A stretch of 64,000 bases of DNA, from positions 3,410,501-3,474,500 of the forward strand of contig NZ_WYDQ01000001.1 in assembly GCF_024105635.1 (NCBI RefSeq), in the 5' to 3' direction. The notes under the pieces were generated by a model. It searched no databases and was not told where the DNA came from. It worked only from the letters and a program-made list of their open reading frames with translations. This document shows, in pieces, positions 60,057 to 64,000 of this stretch; position 1 is the first letter of the stretch; each line of letters opens with the position of its first letter. Position numbers and translations under genes: made by a program. The DNA is from Oceanicola sp. 502str15. Lineage in GTDB: Bacteria > Pseudomonadota > Alphaproteobacteria > Rhodobacterales > Rhodobacteraceae.

Positions 60057-60971
60057 ATGGAAGCTGCTGCCTCCCGGCACATTCCGCACTATTTTCTTTA
60101 CGGCGGCGAGGAACCGGACGGGGAGCTCGACCTTCTGCATGTTGAGGCCATCCGCAACCGGAGTGGCCAGAACAATTGGAGTATTCGTCCGCACGCGCAC
60201 CCTGACCACATGCAGGTTCTGCTGGTCACGCAGGGGGGTGGCGAGATTGTCATGGAGGACCGCAGGTTTCCCATCCCGGCGCAGGCGCTGGTGGTGGTTC
60301 CTTCGGGGATTGTCCACCAGATCGAGTTCGATCCCGACACGGATGGCACCGTGACAACGGTTGCCCTTGGGTGCATCGAGAAAATCGTCGCGCAGGCTCC
60401 AAACCTGGCCGAGACGCTACAGCCGGCGGTGTTTCCGCTCACAGAGCTCGCAGATCTATCGGCCGACTTTCGGCGCCTGAAGGCCGAGTTCGACGGCGCG
60501 GCGCAGGGTCGTCGGGCGGCGCTGGTGGCGCATCTTACCTGCATACTGGTGGCCGTGCAGCGGCTGTCGATCACGCGGGAAGACGCCCGGATTGCGGCCA
60601 GTGACCGCAACTACGACTTGGTGACCCGATACCGGGAACTTCTGGAAGCGCATTTCAGGCATGAGAAACGGCTCGATTTCTACGCCGGCGCCCTTGCCAT
60701 CACCCCGGCCCGGCTGAACGCCGCCTGCAAGGCCCGCGCCGGGTGTACCGCTTCTCAGCTGATGCACGGGCGCATCCTTGTCGAGGCCAAGCGTCAGTTG
60801 CTCTATACGAACAGTTCCGTTGCGGTGGTTGCCAGCCTCACAGGGTTCGACGATCCGGCATACTTCAATCGCTTCTTCACGCAGCGGGTCGGGGTGTCGC
60901 CCGGGGCCTACCGAAAATCTGTTGAGAGACCGGGAGCGGCCGAACGCCCTACTGCGCCAGTCGGGCCATGA
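60057..60971 (+). CDS. AraC family regulator, PobR-like
   Basis: A 304-residue AraC regulator. The N-terminal cupin has IPHYFLYGGEEPDGELD, IRPHAHPDHMQVLLVTQGGG and VVPSGIVHQIEFDPDTDG, close to PobR proteins that sense 4-hydroxybenzoate. The C-terminal double helix-turn-helix contains FYAGALAITPARLNAACKA and VASLTGFDDPAYFNRFF. The start is uncertain: ATG at 60057 fits the conserved N-terminus, while one at 59997 adds 20 residues. It is divergent from the SDR/KstD-like operon and probably controls it. Its 3' end overlaps the convergent CysQ gene by 23 bp. Confidence 0.85.
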   Translation: MEAAASRHIPHYFLYGGEEPDGELDLLHVEAIRNRSGQNNWSIRPHAHPDHMQVLLVTQGGGEIVMEDRRFPIPAQALVVVPSGIVHQIEFDPDTDGTVTTVALGCIEKIVAQAPNLAETLQPAVFPLTELADLSADFRRLKAEFDGAAQGRRAALVAHLTCILVAVQRLSITREDARIAASDRNYDLVTRYRELLEAHFRHEKRLDFYAGALAITPARLNAACKARAGCTASQLMHGRILVEAKRQLLYTNSSVAVVASLTGFDDPAYFNRFFTQRVGVSPGAYRKSVERPGAAERPTAPVGP

Positions 60972-61737
60972 GGTTGCCGTGCAGCGCCGGATTGGCGGCG
61001 AGGGTGCCTGCGGTGAGGCGGTCGGGGGTGTTGAAGCGCAGGGGGGTGCCGAGGCGGTCGGTGACGGTGCCGCCTGCCTCCTGCACGATCAAGGTGCCGG
61101 CGGCGATGTCCCACTCCCACGTGTCGCGGAACGTGACCATCGCGTCGTAGCGGCCTTCAGCCACCAGCGCGAGGCGGTAGGCCAGCGAGGGGCGGTAGTG
61201 GCGGGCGTTGCGAGGCAGGCCGCCCGGCCAGTGATGCGGGGCGAGGTTGGGCTTGGCGGTAACGATCGAAATGTCGTCCGGCCCCGTGGCCTCGGTCACG
61301 CGCAGGGGGGTGCCGTTGCGGGTCGCCCCTGTGCCGGTGCCCGCAGCATAGATCATTTTCTTGGCCGGCATCGCCACAACGGCGGCCACGACGCGGCCGG
61401 CTTCGGCCACGGCGAGGGAGTGCGCCCAGCTCACTTCGCCTGCGGTGAAGGCACGGGTGCCGTCGATCGGGTCGATGATGAAGCATCGCTCGCATGACAG
61501 GCGCGCGGCATCGTCGGCGCTTTCCTCCGACAGCCAGCCGTAGCCGGGGCGCGCGCCCAGGAGGTGCGCGCGAAGCATGGCATCCACTGCGAGGTCGGCT
61601 TCCGTAACCGGCCCGGCGCCATCGTCCTTTTCCCACACCCGGTGATCGGCGCGAAAGTAGCGCATGGCGATCTCGCCAGCGCGTTCCGCTGCCTCGATCA
61701 GCAGGGTGGTATCGGCTGACGTGCTATGCGCCAGCAA
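60949..61737 (-). CDS. cysQ: 3'(2'),5'-bisphosphate nucleotidase (CysQ)/inositol monophosphatase family
   Basis: A 262-residue lithium-sensitive phosphatase. The metal motifs are GWLSEES (Glu), IDPIDGTRAF (two Asp) and EWDIAAGTLIV (Asp). CysQ removes the 3'-phosphate from PAP produced by sulfate assimilation; inositol monophosphatase is the close alternative, and sequence alone does not exclude it. It overlaps the PmbA gene by 14 bp on the upstream side, a pairing seen in many Rhodobacteraceae. Cytoplasmic; no signal peptide. Confidence 0.88.
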   Translation of the reverse strand: MLAHSTSADTTLLIEAAERAGEIAMRYFRADHRVWEKDDGAGPVTEADLAVDAMLRAHLLGARPGYGWLSEESADDAARLSCERCFIIDPIDGTRAFTAGEVSWAHSLAVAEAGRVVAAVVAMPAKKMIYAAGTGTGATRNGTPLRVTEATGPDDISIVTAKPNLAPHHWPGGLPRNARHYRPSLAYRLALVAEGRYDAMVTFRDTWEWDIAAGTLIVQEAGGTVTDRLGTPLRFNTPDRLTAGTLAANPALHGNLMARLAQ

Positions 61738-63076
61738 GGGTCAGCCCTTCGACCAGCAGCGAGGGAATGCGGTGCGACTTGTGGTCCTGCGCATCGTTGG
61801 CAGGCGTGAGCCGGTGGAGCATGTCGAGAAGGTTGCCCGCGATCGTGCACTCGTGGACGGGGTAGGCGATCTGTCCGTTCTCGACCCAGAAGCCCGAAGC
61901 GCCGCGCGAGTAGTCCCCGTTGTTGGGGTTGATGGTGGAGCCGATAAGCGATGTGACGAGCAGGCCGGTGCCCATGTCGCGCAACAGGTCTTCGCGGCTG
62001 GCGGTGCCCGGCGTGAGGGTGACGTTGCTGACCGAAGGCGAGGGCGGCGCCGAGGTGCCACGGGCCGCATTGCCCGTGCTCTCAAGTCCGAGCTTGCGGG
62101 CCGAGGCGAGGTCGAGCACCCAGCGGGCGAGGTGGCCGTTTTCGATGATGGCAGAGCTACGCGTGGCGAGGCCCTCGGCGTCGAAGGGTTTGGAGCCGGA
62201 GATGCGGGCGCGATGGGGCTCCTCCGTCAACGAAAGCCCGGCAGGCAGAATGGCCTCTCCCATCTTGCCGATGAGCCACGACGACCCCCGTGCGATGGCC
62301 GCGCCGTTGGCCGCCGAGAGCAGGTGCCCGATCAGCGAGGTCGAGGCGCGTTCGTCGTAGAGAACCGGGAAGCGGCCGGAGGGCGGCCTTTTGGCCCCGG
62401 AACGGGCGGCAGCACGAGTGCCGGCCCGCGTGCCAACGTCTTCAGGCGAAGGCAGGTCGGCGGCGTAGATGCGGTGCTCGTAGCAATGGTCGCGGTCCAT
62501 CGCGGTGCCGGTGCCGGTGATGGCGGAGGCCGAGAGCATGTGGCCGGTGCGGGTGTAGCCGCCGGAAAAACCGTTGGAGGCGGCAAGGTGGATTGCAGTG
62601 CGCCCGAAGCCTGCCGAGGTGCCCTCGATCTGGTCTACGCCGGTCACGGCGGCGGCGGCGGCCTCGCAGGCCAGCGCGGCCTCCTGCAGCGCGGCGGCCT
62701 CCGGCTCGGAGCCGATGTCTGCCAGATCCAGCGCGGCGATGTCCCAGCTCTCTGCGAGTTGCGCCGGGTCGGCCAGCCCGCAGTGCGGGTCTTCCGGCGC
62801 GAGGCGGGCCATGGCGACGGCACGCTCTGCCATCGTGTCCATGGTCTCTTCGCGCAGGTCGGAGCCCGAAACGCAGGCCTGCCGCTTGCCCACCAGCACT
62901 CGCAGCCCGATCTCGGTGCCTTCCGAGCGCTCGGCCTGTTCCAGCGCCCCTGCGCGGGTGTCGATGGAGAGCGATGTGGAGGCCACGGCCATGGCGTCGG
63001 CGGTATCGGCCCCGGCGCGGCGGGCAGCGGCGAGCAGCGCATGGGTGAGTTTGTCGAGGCTGGGCGTCTGGGTCAT
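61724..63076 (-). CDS. pmbA: TldD/PmbA family protein (PmbA/TldE type)
   Basis: A 450-residue PmbA. Recognisable blocks are RVLVGKRQACVSGSDL, YDERASTSLIGHLL, RGSSWLIGKMG, TNYNPNNGDYSRG-like INPNNGDYSRGASGFWVENG, and the C-terminal LTPANDAQDHK. It forms a heterodimeric protease with TldD, which is not in the window; the known pair processes peptides such as microcin B17 and degrades unstructured proteins. The HEXXH metal motif belongs to TldD and is absent here, as expected. The gene overlaps cysQ by 14 bp. Confidence 0.9.
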   Translation of the reverse strand: MTQTPSLDKLTHALLAAARRAGADTADAMAVASTSLSIDTRAGALEQAERSEGTEIGLRVLVGKRQACVSGSDLREETMDTMAERAVAMARLAPEDPHCGLADPAQLAESWDIAALDLADIGSEPEAAALQEAALACEAAAAAVTGVDQIEGTSAGFGRTAIHLAASNGFSGGYTRTGHMLSASAITGTGTAMDRDHCYEHRIYAADLPSPEDVGTRAGTRAAARSGAKRPPSGRFPVLYDERASTSLIGHLLSAANGAAIARGSSWLIGKMGEAILPAGLSLTEEPHRARISGSKPFDAEGLATRSSAIIENGHLARWVLDLASARKLGLESTGNAARGTSAPPSPSVSNVTLTPGTASREDLLRDMGTGLLVTSLIGSTINPNNGDYSRGASGFWVENGQIAYPVHECTIAGNLLDMLHRLTPANDAQDHKSHRIPSLLVEGLTLAGA

Positions 63077-63194
63077 TCAAGTCCTTCCGGGCAGCACTGG
63101 CTGCCGGACTGAGCTAGCCCCCGGAACCGCGTGGCGCAAGGCCGGAGCGCCGAAAAACCGGGTAGGGCCGGGCATCTGGAGAGGTGTGTACGGG

Positions 63195-63512
63195 TCATTT
63201 TCCGAGGGTGAAGACCACCTCGTATTCGCCCGGATCGACCCGCCCCAGCGCCGTGCTCTGCTGGATCAGTCCGGCTTCGAAGAGCGCCCGCGTTACCCTG
63301 CGGGCCGTCTCGGCACTTTCGAATTGCAGGTAATTCGTAACCTTCCGGCCATCGGTGCTGCGGAGGATGCTGGAAGAGACCCAGCCTTCCATGTCGGAGG
63401 CAGCACGAGCGGTGTCGGCCAGGCTTTCGATGAGCCGGTCCTGTCGGGTGGCATCGGTGAGGAAGACGTTGATCTGGGTGATGGTGCCATCGTTCGCAGT
63501 GATGACGGGCAT
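63195..63512 (-). CDS. Antibiotic biosynthesis monooxygenase (ABM) domain protein
   Basis: A 105-residue dimeric alpha/beta-barrel protein. It starts MPVITANDGT and has INVFLTDATRQDRLIESL, MEGWVSSSILRSTDGRKV and YLQFESAETARRV, the ABM pattern. Such small proteins act as quinol or heme-independent monooxygenases, or have unknown roles. AGGAGA precedes the ATG at 63512. It stands alone between pmbA and a DUF2125 gene, on the same strand as both. Confidence 0.8.
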   Translation of the reverse strand: MPVITANDGTITQINVFLTDATRQDRLIESLADTARAASDMEGWVSSSILRSTDGRKVTNYLQFESAETARRVTRALFEAGLIQQSTALGRVDPGEYEVVFTLGK

Positions 63513-63712
63513 TGGAGATTCTCCTGTCGGGCTGAGGACAGGGTATCGCCTAGGTTGTGCGAGGTAAGCTGTAGAAGTGCGCTGAAGCGGCAACGGCGCG
63601 CGAGTGCCGGGAAAAACGGCAGTGCAGTGCGGGCTTGCGCAGGAGGGGGGCGGCGCACGGCTCACGGGTCTGCCAATCGAGGACTTTGAGCGAGGCGGCG
63701 TGACTGGCGGTG

Positions 63713-63744
63713 CGCTGCTCCCGCCGGACCTGGCGGGAGCAGCG
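63713..63744 (-). terminator. Hairpin after the DUF2125 gene
   Basis: CGCTGCTCCCGCC (63713-63725) and GGCGGGAGCAGCG (63732-63744) form a perfect 13-bp stem with a 6-base loop, 14 bases beyond the DUF2125 stop. No U-tract follows on the minus strand, so termination may need other factors. Confidence 0.6.
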
Positions 63745-63758
63745 AAGTTCGAATGCTC

Positions 63759-64000
63759 TTATTGCAGCGGGATCGGAATGCCGTTGGCCGAAACCGTGCC
63801 GTCGGGCGACACGCCGATCTCGGTCGTCAGCACATCGGGGCCGTCGCCGGGGCGGAAGAACATTCCCGACATCATCTTGACCCCATTGGCCTGATCGGCG
63901 GGCACGAAGCCCATCTTCACGAGGTTATCCAGCAGGCCGTTGGCGCCGGAGAGCTTGGCCGTCAGCGAGCCATCGGGCGCAGGCATGCCGCCAAAGGTCA
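63759..64000 (-). CDS. DUF2125 domain protein, C-terminal part (partial)
   Basis: The gene enters from the right edge; about 80 C-terminal residues are visible. They include LSGANGLLDNLVKMGFVPAD, VKMMSGMFFRPGDG and the final ANGIPIPLQ. This matches the C-terminus of DUF2125 proteins, which are exported or membrane-anchored proteins of unknown function common in Rhodobacterales. The N-terminus is outside the window, so signal or membrane segments cannot be checked. A strong hairpin follows the stop. Confidence 0.8.
   Translation of the reverse strand, partial: TFGGMPAPDGSLTAKLSGANGLLDNLVKMGFVPADQANGVKMMSGMFFRPGDGPDVLTTEIGVSPDGTVSANGIPIPLQ

Noticed and set aside
15251..60971. Integrated mobile element or genomic island with integrase and attachment sites
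   Set aside because: No integrase, transposase, tRNA gene or flanking repeat was seen; 'island' here only means a block of catabolic genes.

Overview
The window is GC-rich, densely packed bacterial DNA. Its housekeeping gene content and order (CCA-adding enzyme next to a CoA pyrophosphatase and Hsp33; argG; DsbD-like beside YqgE; CysQ beside PmbA; DUF2125 and DUF6173 proteins; many TRAP transporters) point to an alphaproteobacterium of the Rhodobacteraceae/Roseobacter group. No rRNA, tRNA, CRISPR array, transposase or phage gene was recognised.

The window has three parts. (1) Positions 1-15250 and 60949-64000 are core genes: RNA maturation (cca, sua5), nucleotide clean-up (two Nudix enzymes), a redox chaperone, a phosphatase/response regulator with a divergent HPt protein, arginine synthesis (argG), an ABC-F ATPase, acyl-CoA and MBL enzymes, and at the right end CysQ, PmbA, an ABM monooxygenase and a partial DUF2125 gene. 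(2) Positions 15541-36654 form a catabolic island. It holds two complete TRAP transporters (19508-22243 and 30939-33804), two further TRAP binding proteins without their own permeases, alcohol/polyol dehydrogenases, an aldo/keto reductase, an NAD-epimerase, a TIM-barrel enzyme, a divergent type II dehydroquinase, an AroE-like dehydrogenase, a lactonase and a Tat-exported cyclase. Two GntR regulators and a TetR-esterase fusion accompany it. (3) Positions 36733-60971 continue with a third TRAP system, a DMT exporter, SDRs, NIPSNAP proteins, two IclR paralogues, three 3-ketosteroid-dehydrogenase-like flavoproteins, a second NAD-epimerase/TIM-barrel/AroE-like set, a Liv-type ABC importer and a PobR-like AraC regulator.

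The catabolic genes repeat one theme. AroE-like dehydrogenases, an AroQ-like dehydratase, TIM-barrel isomerase/dehydratase-like proteins, SDRs and KstD-like ring desaturases occur together, beside regulators related to those that sense hydroxybenzoate. My inference is that the island imports and oxidises alicyclic (hydroaromatic) carboxylic acids towards aromatic intermediates. The exact substrates cannot be read from the sequence.

Regulation is partly visible. A 17-bp palindrome (TGACATACTGTATGTCA type) occurs at three promoters around the GntR genes. A 15-bp box (TKGAAYNNCATTCCA) occurs at three promoters around the IclR gene. Paired direct repeats lie between the TetR fusion and the AroE-like gene. 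Two candidate leader peptides were found: one lies in an attenuator-like structure before the ABC-F gene, and one is translationally coupled to an NAD-epimerase. Stable hairpins without clear U-tracts follow four binding-protein genes, a layout expected to raise binding-protein expression over downstream genes.
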